Assembly (NCBI GenBank): GCA_035628915.1 | Contig: DASPIW010000006.1 | Span: 6,239-70,238, forward strand | Length of the DNA: 64,000 nucleotides | Reading direction: 5' to 3' | From: JARBUG01 sp035628915 | GTDB taxonomy: Bacteria > Bacillota > Sulfobacillia > Symbiobacteriales > Symbiobacteriaceae | Shown here: positions 55,935 through 63,855 of the stretch, piece after piece | Layout: every line of letters begins with the position of its first letter | How positions within the stretch are numbered: the stretch's first letter is position 1 | Program-made: the position numbers and the translations under genes | The notes under the pieces: generated by a model | Databases searched by the model: none | Told to the model about the DNA's origin: nothing | What the model saw: the letters and a program-made list of their open reading frames with translations, nothing else

Positions 55935-57734
55935 TCAGTCAGTCAGCCTGATGAACTCCGCCACATCGTCAAGCGCCATCTGAACACCCGTCAGCCAGAA
56001 CTCCGGCTTGGTGAGGTCCACGCCCAGGTGCCTGGCCGCCAAATCCTCTACCATCATGCGGCCGGTGTCGCACAGGAGATCATTGTACCGCTGCTCGAAC
56101 TTCGGCCCCTCCGCCTTCGCCCGGGCGTAAATGCCGGCGCTGAAGAGATACCCGAACGTGTAGGGGAAGTTGTAGAAAGGCACATCCGTGAAGTAGAAGT
56201 GGCCCTTGGACGCCCAGAAGTACGGATCATAAACGCCCAGGGCGCCGGCGTAGGCCTCCTTCTGCGCCGTTTCCATCATTTCGTTCAGCCGTTCAATGCT
56301 GACCATGCCCTTCTGCCGGGCGGCGTAAAGGCGGTTCTCAAAGATGAACCGGCCATGGATATTCATCAGGTAGGCGATGCTGTCACCAATCTTGGCATCG
56401 AGCAGCGACAGTTTCTCCTCCTTGCTCTGGGCGTTGGTGACTGCTGCCGCGTTAATCAGCATCTCAGCGAACGTAGATGCGGTCTCGGCGACGTTCATGG
56501 CGTACTCCTGGGCCAGGGGCGGCAGGTTTCGCATGACGTGCGAATGGTACCCGTGTCCCAGCTCGTGGGCCAGCGTCCGCACGCTGTTGGCGTCGCCGCT
56601 GAAGGTCATGAAAATGCGGGATTCCTTGTGCAGCGGGAAGCCCGTGCAGAAGGCACCCGGTGCCTTTCCGGCCCGGTTTTCGGCCTCGATCCAGGCATGG
56701 TCGAACGCGTGCCGCGCAAACTCCGCCATCTGCGGGCTGAACCGGCCGAAATTCTCGATGACAAAGGCTGCCGCCTCAGCGAAAGAGACCTTTCGGCTAA
56801 CGCTGGAGATCGGCGCATACAGGTCGTACCAGTCCATCGTACCGGCGCCCAGCAGCTTTGCCTTTCGCTGAACGAACCCGGCCAGCGCTGGCTTGGCCGT
56901 CGATACCGCTTCCCACATGGCATCCAGGGTCGCCTGGCTCATCCGGTTGATGGCGAGCGGCTCCTCCAATACGGAGTTCCAGCCGCGGTGCTTGTAGAGA
57001 TTCAGCCGGAAGCCGGCGATGTGGTTAAGGGTGCCGGCACAGAGCTCGGCCTCCTTGCTCCAGGCATCTTCCCACTTGTCGAACAGCCGACGGCGCATCT
57101 CGCGGTCCGGCTCATAGAACTTGTTGGCGGCCTGGCCGACGGAGAGCTCCTCCTCCTCGCCGTTCACCTCCAGCTTGATGCTCATGCGGCCGACGATGGT
57201 GTCGTACAGCGTCGCCCAGCCGTGGTACCCGTCCACCGACAGGTCCGTGGCCAGCAATTCCCGCTCGGTATCCATCTTTCGCTTGGCCAGTTCCCGCCGC
57301 TCCCGGAGGTTGAAAGCGATGGGCACAATCCGCTCATCGGACAGCAAGTAGTCGAACTCCGCATCGCCCATGCGCAGCAGGTGTTCATCGGCAACGGATG
57401 CCACGGCCTGCAGGGCGGCGCTCAGCTCGGTGGTCCGGCCCACGAGCACGCGGGCTTCGCGGTCCTTTACATCCTGCGACATCAGACAGCCGACGAAGGC
57501 ATTGCCCTGTCCGGTCATCTCAACGAGATTCTGCACCCGCTCAAGGATGGCGTACCACCAGTCCCGCCACTCGGCCGTGGCGCCAGGCGCCGGGGCCGTC
57601 GCCAGCCGGGACCGGATCTCCGCCAGGCCTGTTTCAAGTTCGTCCAGATGACCGGTGAGGGCAGCAGAGGCGCTGCCGCCGGAGAAGATCGATTCAAGGT
57701 CCCATGTCTGCCGAAGCTCGTTGGGCACGCGCAA
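55935..57734 (-). CDS. Oligoendopeptidase F-type peptidase (family M3)
   Basis: This cytosolic zinc metallopeptidase degrades oligopeptides. The 599-residue protein has the HExxH zinc motif in TLAHELGHGYHSHVM, followed by the downstream Glu in AETASTFAEMLI. A long helical N-terminal half forms the closed substrate channel. FWASKGHFYFTDVPFYNFPYTFGYLFSAGIY is typical of PepF relatives. The TTG at 57734 has GGAAGTGAG upstream, and GTG 57728 is an alternative. It may help recycle peptides brought in by the peptide transporter, although that link is inference. It stands divergent from asnB. Confidence 0.93.
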   Translation of the reverse strand: MRVPNELRQTWDLESIFSGGSASAALTGHLDELETGLAEIRSRLATAPAPGATAEWRDWWYAILERVQNLVEMTGQGNAFVGCLMSQDVKDREARVLVGRTTELSAALQAVASVADEHLLRMGDAEFDYLLSDERIVPIAFNLRERRELAKRKMDTERELLATDLSVDGYHGWATLYDTIVGRMSIKLEVNGEEEELSVGQAANKFYEPDREMRRRLFDKWEDAWSKEAELCAGTLNHIAGFRLNLYKHRGWNSVLEEPLAINRMSQATLDAMWEAVSTAKPALAGFVQRKAKLLGAGTMDWYDLYAPISSVSRKVSFAEAAAFVIENFGRFSPQMAEFARHAFDHAWIEAENRAGKAPGAFCTGFPLHKESRIFMTFSGDANSVRTLAHELGHGYHSHVMRNLPPLAQEYAMNVAETASTFAEMLINAAAVTNAQSKEEKLSLLDAKIGDSIAYLMNIHGRFIFENRLYAARQKGMVSIERLNEMMETAQKEAYAGALGVYDPYFWASKGHFYFTDVPFYNFPYTFGYLFSAGIYARAKAEGPKFEQRYNDLLCDTGRMMVEDLAARHLGVDLTKPEFWLTGVQMALDDVAEFIRLTD

Positions 57735-57878
57735 TCAACTCACTTCCAGAGAAATTCGCCAACACTCCAATTATACAAGACGGTATTACCAATCTAACGG
57801 TTCGGTCTACTTCAAACAGAGAGTCACACCCGGCGGTGCCCTGCGTAGGATGAAGCATCGGTAGGGGGGACTGTCTCT

Positions 57879-59720
57879 ATGTGTGGAATCACCGGCTGGA
57901 TTGACTGGGATATCGATTTGACCAAGCACCGGGCGACTTTGGAAGCCATGACGCAAACCCTGTCGACCCGCGGGCCCGACGCGAGCGGCGTTCACCTGTC
58001 CCGGCACGCGGCGCTCGGACACCGCCGCCTGACCATCATCGACCCTGAGGGCGGCGCCCAGCCAATGACCAGGCGGTACGGCGACCATACTTATACAATC
58101 GTATACAACGGAGAGCTCTATAACACCGCGGAAATTCGGCAAGAACTCGAGACGCGCGGCCACACATTCTTCAGCCGATCCGATACCGAGGTGCTGCTGG
58201 TCTCGTACATCGAGTGGGGGCCGGACTGCGTTGGGCACCTGAACGGCATTTTTGCGTTCGGCATCTGGGAAGAGCATGACCAGCGCTTCTTTATGGCGCG
58301 GGATCGGATGGGCGTCAAGCCCCTGTTCTACGCCCCGCGCGCCGGCACCCTCCTTTTCGGGTCCGAACTAAAGGCCCTCCTGGCTAACCCCCTGGTCCAA
58401 CCCGCCGTGGACGAGGAAGGACTCTCGGAAGTCCTCTTCCTGGGGCCGTCGCGCACGCCAGGCCATGGCGTGTACCGGGGGGTTCACGAACTGCGGCCCG
58501 GATTCTGGCTTCTGCACGACCGCGGTGGCACGCGCACGCAGCGCTACTGGGTGCTGGAATCCCGCCCGCATACCGACGACCTGGACACAACGGTAGAAAC
58601 GGTGCGGGACCTGGTCTGCGACGCCGTGCGGCGGCAGCTGGTCTCCGACGTGCCCATCGGCACTCTGCTCTCCGGCGGGCTCGATTCCAGCATTATTACG
58701 GCCCTCGCGGCGCAGAAGTTCCGGGAGGACGGCAATCAGCTGACCGTTTTTACCATCGATTTTCAGGATAACGACCGCTACTTCCAGGCGAGCGATTTCC
58801 AGCCGGACCCGGACCAGCCGTGGGCGAAGCGCATCGCCGAGCACCTGGGCGTGCGCCAGCAGGTCGTGCTGGTTGACACGCCTGAGTTGGTCGAATCGCT
58901 GGAGACCGCCACACTGGCCCGCGATCTGCCCGGCATGGCGGACGTGGACTCCTCGCTCTTCCTCTTCTGCCGGGAAATCAAGAAGGAGCTGACCGTGGTC
59001 CTGTCCGGCGAGTGCGCCGACGAGGTTTTCGGCGGATACCCGTGGTTTCATAAGCCGGAACTGCTGAACACGGGCACCTTCCCCTGGATTCGCATGCTCT
59101 CGGCCCGTACGGCGCTGCTGAGCCCAGCGCTCAAGAGCCGGCTCAAGCCGGAGGAGTACGTGGCAGAGCGGTACCGGCAGACGGTGGCCGAAGTGCCTCC
59201 GCTCCCCGGCGAAGACGCCCTGGAGGCGCAGCGCCGGACGATGTTCTATCTGAACCTCAACTGGTTCATGGCGACGCTGCTGGACCGCAAGGACCGGATG
59301 TCGATGGCCGCCGGCCTGGAGGCCCGCGTGCCCTTCTGCGACCACCGAATTGTGGAGTACGTCTGGAACATTCCGTGGGCCATGAAGATGGCGGATGACC
59401 GCGAGAAGGGCATTCTGCGGCGGGCCATGCGAGGCGTTCTCCCGGACGATATCCTCTACCGCAAGAAGAGCCCGTACCCCAAAACGCACAATCCTGCGTA
59501 CTACAATGCCGTCCGCAGCTGGGTGCTTCAGATCCTGGATGATCCGTCCGCTCCCCTTCACCAGATCATCGATGCCGTAGCCGTACGAACCCTGGCTGCC
59601 CAGGACGCCCCGGCCAGCGGCGTGCCCTTCTTCGGGCAGCTCATGGGTATTCCGCAACTCCTTGCCTACCTCGGCCAGGTCAACACCTGGCTGCGGGGGT
59701 ATGGCGTCTCCATCGGCTAG
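57879..59720 (+). CDS. asnB: Asparagine synthetase (glutamine-hydrolysing)
   Basis: This enzyme makes asparagine from aspartate, glutamine and ATP. The 613-residue protein starts MCGITGWIDW, with Cys2 as the glutaminase nucleophile after Met removal. The class II glutaminase half includes RGPDASGVH and IVYNGELYN. The synthetase half has the pyrophosphate loop LSGGLDSSII and LSGECADEVFGGYPWF. Length and the DRKDRMSMAAGLEARVPFCDH segment match AsnB/AsnO-type enzymes. ATG 57879 has GGTAGGGGG upstream. It stands alone between divergent and convergent neighbours. Confidence 0.96.
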   Translation: MCGITGWIDWDIDLTKHRATLEAMTQTLSTRGPDASGVHLSRHAALGHRRLTIIDPEGGAQPMTRRYGDHTYTIVYNGELYNTAEIRQELETRGHTFFSRSDTEVLLVSYIEWGPDCVGHLNGIFAFGIWEEHDQRFFMARDRMGVKPLFYAPRAGTLLFGSELKALLANPLVQPAVDEEGLSEVLFLGPSRTPGHGVYRGVHELRPGFWLLHDRGGTRTQRYWVLESRPHTDDLDTTVETVRDLVCDAVRRQLVSDVPIGTLLSGGLDSSIITALAAQKFREDGNQLTVFTIDFQDNDRYFQASDFQPDPDQPWAKRIAEHLGVRQQVVLVDTPELVESLETATLARDLPGMADVDSSLFLFCREIKKELTVVLSGECADEVFGGYPWFHKPELLNTGTFPWIRMLSARTALLSPALKSRLKPEEYVAERYRQTVAEVPPLPGEDALEAQRRTMFYLNLNWFMATLLDRKDRMSMAAGLEARVPFCDHRIVEYVWNIPWAMKMADDREKGILRRAMRGVLPDDILYRKKSPYPKTHNPAYYNAVRSWVLQILDDPSAPLHQIIDAVAVRTLAAQDAPASGVPFFGQLMGIPQLLAYLGQVNTWLRGYGVSIG

Positions 59721-59728
59721 CATACGGT

Positions 59729-59762
59729 CAGGCCCGCCGCGCCTTCAGGCTCGGCGGGCCTG
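59729..59762. terminator. Hairpin after asnB
   Basis: CAGGCCCGCCG pairs with CGGCGGGCCTG around a 12-base loop, eight bases after the asnB stop and just before the end of the small leftward ORF. No T-run is present, so termination strength is uncertain. Confidence 0.65.
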
Positions 59763-59768
59763 CTCCGA

Positions 59769-59888
59769 TCACCAGTCCCGGTCGTCGCTGGGGTCAAACG
59801 GTATCTCCTCCACCAAATCGCCGCCCGGGCCCCGCACCTCCAGTGCGCCGTATGCCCGGTTAATCATCAGCCCGGTGCTTGCCGTCAT
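59769..59888 (-). CDS. Small 39-residue protein
   Basis: A short frame encodes MTASTGLMINRAYGALEV and continues RGPGGDLVEEIPFDPSDDRDW. An AGGAGA site lies five bases before the ATG, and codons favour G or C at third positions as in real genes here. The protein has no membrane segment and an acidic C-terminus. It lies convergent with asnB and divergent from the GNAT gene. I know no family for it. Without comparison to relatives it remains a candidate gene. Confidence 0.5.
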   Translation of the reverse strand: MTASTGLMINRAYGALEVRGPGGDLVEEIPFDPSDDRDW

Positions 59889-60074
59889 GGATCTCCTGAA
59901 TCCGATCGCGCATGCGGTCCGAAATATGCGTGTCGAACCCGGCCACCTCCCATCTGCAGAGTATTGTGCGCCTTATAGCGCGACGGCGACGTGGAGAAGC
60001 TTGGAAGAGGAGTCCGCACAACCTGGGCGAACCTAAACATAAAGCCTGATGCTGCCATACGGGAGGACCTCCGC

Positions 60075-61040
60075 GTGCTCACCCTGGTTTTTCGCCGACT
60101 GGAGGCGGCTGAGCCGCCGCTGCTGGATCTGGACGTCCTGGCCGTCGAGACGGCTGACCTGCTGGCTGATCTGACCCAAGCGCAAATGGTGACCACCGCC
60201 ACCCCCGTGTTCGGGCCGGACGGCCGCCAGATCGCCCGGCACTTGCGGTGGCATACGCACGGCAGCCGGGATCGCCTGGTTCTGGAGACCACCTGGCATA
60301 TGGACGAACGCCTGATGGTCTTCGATGCCGTCAGGGCGGCTGTGGATTACCACCGGTTCGCCGCCATCTGGGGCATCTGCCAGCAGGCGGCAAAGGCCGG
60401 TTACCCCTGGGCCGCCGCGTGGTGGGACGGCGAAGCAGACCCCGTCCTGGACAACCTCTGGTTTCATGACGCTGGCGAACAATACGACATGGAAGATGAG
60501 GATCCGCCCATGCCGCCCCTGGGGCGCCGGGAGCTTGGGGGCAGCGTGGTTCTGGAGTGGCTTCACCCGTCAGTGCGCATCATGAAACGGCTGGTCTACT
60601 TCGCCGAGGACTGCCAGATCGACTGGGAATCACTCATTATCGAGGACTTGATGACGGAGACTCCGGCCACTTATCTGGAAATCCGGGAGGGGCGCAACAC
60701 GATCGCCCTAGCCCGGGTCCTCCGGGAGACCTACCTGCCCGGCATGGAAGGATACGACCCCCGCTCGCCCCGGCGCCCGGTGGAATTTGAGATCGAATCG
60801 TTCGAAGTCCACCCGGAGTACCGGGGGAAGCGCTACGGCGCCATCCTCGTGGAAGAGGTGCAGCGCCTGCGGCGCCCCATGTCTACGCTGGACACTTACC
60901 GCCGGGCGGAGAAGTTCTGGGAACGCATGGGCTTCGTGCGCAATCCACGCCGGTCTTCAAGGGAAGACTCCAATATCTTCGAATGGAGCCCTCCGATGGG
61001 TATGCCGGTCAAGAGCATGACCGAAGATGAGGAGGATTAG
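60075..61040 (+). CDS. GNAT-like acetyltransferase with a long N-terminal extension
   Basis: The 321-residue protein has a GNAT-like C-terminal region (about 225-305). It shows FEIESFEVHPEYRGKRYGAILV, the acetyl-CoA-binding R/Q-x-x-G-x-G/A loop, and AEKFWERMGFVRN near the end. The first 200 residues are not recognised. They are rich in Trp and acidic residues (AAAWWDGEADPVLDNLWF, MEDEDPPMPP). The frame is open from 59991, but GTG 60075 lies eight bases after GGGAGG, so I start there. The substrate is unknown. A terminator follows the gene. Confidence 0.78.
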   Translation: MLTLVFRRLEAAEPPLLDLDVLAVETADLLADLTQAQMVTTATPVFGPDGRQIARHLRWHTHGSRDRLVLETTWHMDERLMVFDAVRAAVDYHRFAAIWGICQQAAKAGYPWAAAWWDGEADPVLDNLWFHDAGEQYDMEDEDPPMPPLGRRELGGSVVLEWLHPSVRIMKRLVYFAEDCQIDWESLIIEDLMTETPATYLEIREGRNTIALARVLRETYLPGMEGYDPRSPRRPVEFEIESFEVHPEYRGKRYGAILVEEVQRLRRPMSTLDTYRRAEKFWERMGFVRNPRRSSREDSNIFEWSPPMGMPVKSMTEDEED

Positions 61041-61047
61041 AAAAATG

Positions 61048-61084
61048 CGCGGGCCAGGCCGTAACGCCTGACCCGCGTTTTCCG
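61048..61084 (+). terminator. Terminator of the GNAT-like gene
   Basis: CGCGGG-C-CAGGC pairs with GCCTG-A-CCCGCG, one mismatch inside, and is followed by TTTTCC. Confidence 0.85.
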
Positions 61085-61157
61085 TTGATTGGGCAGAAGG
61101 ACTCCGGTCCGCATGTGCTGAATGCCATGGTAACCGCTGCACAAGGAGGGCGCCGTC

Positions 61158-61676
61158 ATGCGAAAGATCGTCGGGTGGACCCTGATCGCACTGGCTCTGG
61201 TCATTCCTGTCACCGGCTGCAGCTCAGGCAAGAAAACGGCGCCGGTTCAGGCACCGAGCGCCTCAACTCTCCCGGCGCCGGGCGGGTCTCCATCCACCAA
61301 GTCGAGCAACGGACTTCCGGGCGAACTGCCGGGCGACAAGGCAGCCCTTCGGACGGCCCTTAGCGAGAAGTCCGCCGTGCAATATGAGATCGTCACGATT
61401 GACGAAGCTGGCATACGGGACAAGGACGCCCACTTCGATACTTTATTGGCCCAGAAGAACTGGCCCGAATCCTCGATGTTGGTGGTCGCCGTCTACACGC
61501 AGGACAACTACGATTTCCGGTATGCCATGGGGGGCATCTTCAACGAGAAAAAGGTGGCGCCCACCGACATGTACGCCCTCATCAAGGAGCATTACCAGCC
61601 CAAGGCCCGCTCTGGCGACCCCTCCGCCGGCCTCGCCGCACTCATCAAGGCCGTCAACTCACGCATGGCTCAGTAG
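61158..61676 (+). CDS. Lipoprotein with TPM-like domain
   Basis: The 172-residue lipoprotein has lipobox VTGC (Cys21) and a Ser/Pro/Ala-rich linker (about 24-60). Its C-terminal domain runs SSMLVVAVYTQDNYDFRYAMGGIFNEKKVAP, then LIKEHYQPKARSGDPSAGLAALIKAVNSRM. This resembles the TPM/YgcG-type domain of envelope proteins, including the Y-x-P-x-x-x-x-G-D-x-x-x-G-x-x-x-L pattern. Several such domains bind metal or act on envelope substrates, but this one is not defined. ATG 61158 has AAGGAGG upstream. Confidence 0.78.
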   Translation: MRKIVGWTLIALALVIPVTGCSSGKKTAPVQAPSASTLPAPGGSPSTKSSNGLPGELPGDKAALRTALSEKSAVQYEIVTIDEAGIRDKDAHFDTLLAQKNWPESSMLVVAVYTQDNYDFRYAMGGIFNEKKVAPTDMYALIKEHYQPKARSGDPSAGLAALIKAVNSRMAQ

Positions 61677-61771
61677 TTGTTGCGATTCGTCTCCGGCAAA
61701 TGCTTCCTGTATGACCGGGCCGTTGCGAGGCATCATAATGCCGGAAGCACAATTGCAGGGGACAGGAGTCG

Positions 61772-61996
61772 GTGGACTTGAATGCTCTCACTTGGTTTGC
61801 ACAGCTTCTGGTCATCATCGGCGCGCTGAACTGGGGTCTGATCGGCTTCTTCAATTTCGATCTGGTCGCTGCCCTGTTTGGCGGCCAGACTGCGTTCCTG
61901 AGCCGGGTCATCTATTCCCTCGTGGGTATCGCCGGACTTATCGCCATTTCCCTCCTGGTCCGGGACCGGGAGACTGACCGGCGCCGGATCCGCTAG
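61772..61996 (+). CDS. DUF378-family small membrane protein
   Basis: This is a 74-residue protein with two membrane helices (WFAQLLVIIGALNWGLIGFF and VIYSLVGIAGLIAISLLV) around the typical GALNWGL...FDLVAALFG segment of DUF378/YuzA proteins, followed by a basic tail RDRETDRRRIR. Function of the family is unknown. GTG 61772 has ACAGGAG upstream. It lies 95 bases after the TPM-like lipoprotein gene and may share a transcript with it. Confidence 0.87.
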   Translation: MDLNALTWFAQLLVIIGALNWGLIGFFNFDLVAALFGGQTAFLSRVIYSLVGIAGLIAISLLVRDRETDRRRIR

Positions 61997-62009
61997 GTGT
62001 CTGTTTACG

Positions 62010-62034
62010 AGCCTGCCATACCGGCAGGCTTCTT
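62010..62034. terminator. Bidirectional terminator between the DUF378 and DUF1848 genes
   Basis: GCCTGCC pairs with GGCAGGC around ATACC, followed by TTCTT. It touches the stop codon of the convergent DUF1848 gene. Confidence 0.75.
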
Positions 62035-62908
62035 ACGCGTCCGGAGGTGTGAAAAGGAATTCGCCTTCCGGGTCGTGCCTGCGGAAGCGCTCAAGGGCCA
62101 ACTGGCGGTGCAACACGGCATAGCAGTAGATGCAGCCGTGTGGACAGGTATCGTAGTCACCGATATCGCGTGATTGAGAGCACTCGCAGTCCGGCCGGTT
62201 TCCCTTGCGTGGCGCCTTGATCGGATACCCTGCGACATCGCTCAGGCGGTCGGCATCGACGCAGCGGGCAGCGCGTGCTCCGAAAACGAGGTACTGGTTT
62301 TGGGAACAGGTCATGAGCTGCATGCCGCGGGACCGGGCGACCTGCGTAAACTCTTCGGCCAGACTGAACTTGACTTCATCCGTCGGATCTTCCCATGCAA
62401 GACCGGCCTTGTCCATATTGAGCCGTGTCTTCCGGTAAATCTGGGCGAAAGAGATGACGACTTCGTCGGTGGCGCCCTCAAGCCGCGCCGCCAGGTCAGC
62501 GAAGTTGCGGCGGTGAAAATCCACGGTTGTGTGTGAAGTAACGACCACAGGATCATACCGCCACACGGCTGCCCGGGGGCCGTAGTCGGTGGCAAGGCGC
62601 TTCATGTGCTCTATGGAGGAACTCGCATGGACCACCGAATGCTCAAGCGCCCTCGGGTAGCCCGTAATGGTGTACTGTACGATAAACGGAAAGCCGAGAT
62701 TATGTACTTCAGCCAAGTCGGTCAGAAACGGCCCTGCATTGCGGGTCCAGAAAACGAACCCGTCCACGTCGGGCCGGGCCAGCGACACGCGGTAAACCTG
62801 CCGCCCGTAGGGGTTGATCATCTTGCAGAAGCCGGCGCGCAGCCGGTTCATGAACCAACGCCCGTAGAATGCCGGAATATCCGTCTTATAGCTCGCCGAG
62901 ATGATCAC
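62033..62908 (-). CDS. DUF1848-family protein with C-terminal Cys cluster
   Basis: Proteins of this family have no established function. The 291-residue protein opens VIISASYKTDIPAFYGRWFMNRL, the family start, with PDVDGFVFWTRNAGPF and IVQYTITGYP. It has a C-terminal cysteine cluster CECSQSRDIGDYDTCPHGCIYCYA. The CPHGCIYC part is a C-x3-C-x2-C arrangement that resembles the radical-SAM cluster motif but sits at the C-terminus rather than the N-terminus, so an iron-sulfur cluster is plausible. GTG 62908 is chosen because the family begins there. A longer in-frame extension exists. It is divergent from the Spo0A-type gene. Confidence 0.83.
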   Translation of the reverse strand: MIISASYKTDIPAFYGRWFMNRLRAGFCKMINPYGRQVYRVSLARPDVDGFVFWTRNAGPFLTDLAEVHNLGFPFIVQYTITGYPRALEHSVVHASSSIEHMKRLATDYGPRAAVWRYDPVVVTSHTTVDFHRRNFADLAARLEGATDEVVISFAQIYRKTRLNMDKAGLAWEDPTDEVKFSLAEEFTQVARSRGMQLMTCSQNQYLVFGARAARCVDADRLSDVAGYPIKAPRKGNRPDCECSQSRDIGDYDTCPHGCIYCYAVLHRQLALERFRRHDPEGEFLFTPPDA

Positions 62909-62948
62909 GCCAAAGTCCGCCCCCTTTCGCACCTCCTGGCGTTGCGCT

Positions 62949-62968
62949 TGTCGAATTTTTTCGAGACA
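62949..62968. promoter_or_regulatory. 0A-box-containing dyad upstream of the Spo0A-type gene
   Basis: A perfect Spo0A-binding sequence TGTCGAA (62949-62955) is followed after a T-run by TTCGAGACA, an imperfect inverted copy. It lies between two divergent genes, 76 bases before the Spo0A-type start, where it could mediate autoregulation or control of the DUF1848 gene. Confidence 0.5.
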
Positions 62969-63043
62969 GGATGGTGGCATTACGGCAGGTGTTTGAAACC
63001 CAAAGTAAGGATTTCTCTCCTAGCGAATAGGAGGGAACTACCG

Positions 63044-63802
63044 TTGCTGGAGAATCGAACCACTTTGGTCATTGCTGACGATAACCCCACCAACCGACAC
63101 TTGCTGGTGGACTACTTCGACAGTATACCCGGGTTTGCCGTTCTTGGCGAGGCGAAGAATGGCGTCGAGGCCTTGGAGCTGGTGCAGGCCCTTCGCCCGG
63201 ATCTCCTGATTCTCGACGATGTTCTTCCCCACCTTGACGGGCTGGGGGTGCTCAGCCGGCTCGACCCCGCCCACCGTCCCAAGGTGCTTATGCTCATGTC
63301 CTGCGCATCAGACGGGCTGGTGCAGCTCTATTCGGAAGCCGGGGCCACCTACTGCCTGCTCCGCCCCGCAACCCCCGAACTGGTGGCGGAGCGCGCGGCG
63401 TTCATCGTGGACCGTGGGATCGTAATTCCGTCGGGCCGGGCTGCTCTGACGCCCATGCGCCAAATTCGCACGGTTTCCGACCTGCTCCGTCAGACCGGCG
63501 TGCCGGCGCACTTGCAGGGTTTCCGGTACTTGAAGGCGGCGGTACAGTATGTGCTGGACAATGGTGGAGATTTGTGCGCGATGACGAAGGAACTCTATCC
63601 GGCGGTCGCCCGGATGCACGGTACGGTACCGGCACGGGTGGAACGATCAATCCGGCACGCCATCGAAGTAGCGTGGAACCGGGCGGATCTGACGGAACTG
63701 CAGCGGCTGTTTGGGTCGACCATCAATCACAGCCGGGGCAAGCCGACAAACTCAGAGTTTGTCGCTATGCTGGCTGACCACCTGCGAAACATCGCTAGCT
63801 AA
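63044..63802 (+). CDS. spo0A: Spo0A-type sporulation response regulator
   Basis: Spo0A starts sporulation when phosphorylated by the phosphorelay. The 252-residue protein has a receiver domain with acidic pocket Asp12/Asp13 and likely phosphorylation site Asp58 in LILDDVLPHLDG. The Spo0A-type effector domain (about 145-252) contains PAHLQGFRYLKAAVQYVLDN, the recognition helix region VPARVERSIRHAIEVAWNRAD and KPTNSEFVAMLADHLR, all close to B. subtilis Spo0A. The invariant receiver Lys is Arg107 here (LLRPATPE). Start TTG 63044 is eight bases after GGAGGG. spoIVB, the usual upstream neighbour, is absent, so it may be a paralogue or a relocated copy. Confidence 0.92.
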   Translation: MLENRTTLVIADDNPTNRHLLVDYFDSIPGFAVLGEAKNGVEALELVQALRPDLLILDDVLPHLDGLGVLSRLDPAHRPKVLMLMSCASDGLVQLYSEAGATYCLLRPATPELVAERAAFIVDRGIVIPSGRAALTPMRQIRTVSDLLRQTGVPAHLQGFRYLKAAVQYVLDNGGDLCAMTKELYPAVARMHGTVPARVERSIRHAIEVAWNRADLTELQRLFGSTINHSRGKPTNSEFVAMLADHLRNIAS

Positions 63803-63808
63803 GCAGAG

Positions 63809-63841
63809 GAGGACTCGACCCCGGAGGGGCGAGTCCTCTTT
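63809..63841. terminator. Bidirectional terminator after the Spo0A-type gene
   Basis: GAGGACTCG pairs with CGAGTCCTC, extended by CCCC/GGGG around GGA, followed by TTT on the plus strand. It fits between the Spo0A-type gene and the leftward TEPEAPP frame. Confidence 0.85.
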
Positions 63842-63855
63842 GCAGTAGGTTCACG

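Noticed and set aside
56028..57797. 589-codon open frame on the plus strand
   Set aside because: It is antisense to the M3 peptidase gene, which has HELGH and the expected length.
63003..63043. Sigma-H promoter before the Spo0A-type gene
   Set aside because: AGGATTT and GCGAATAG elements are present but only about seven bases apart, much closer than the usual sigma-H spacing.
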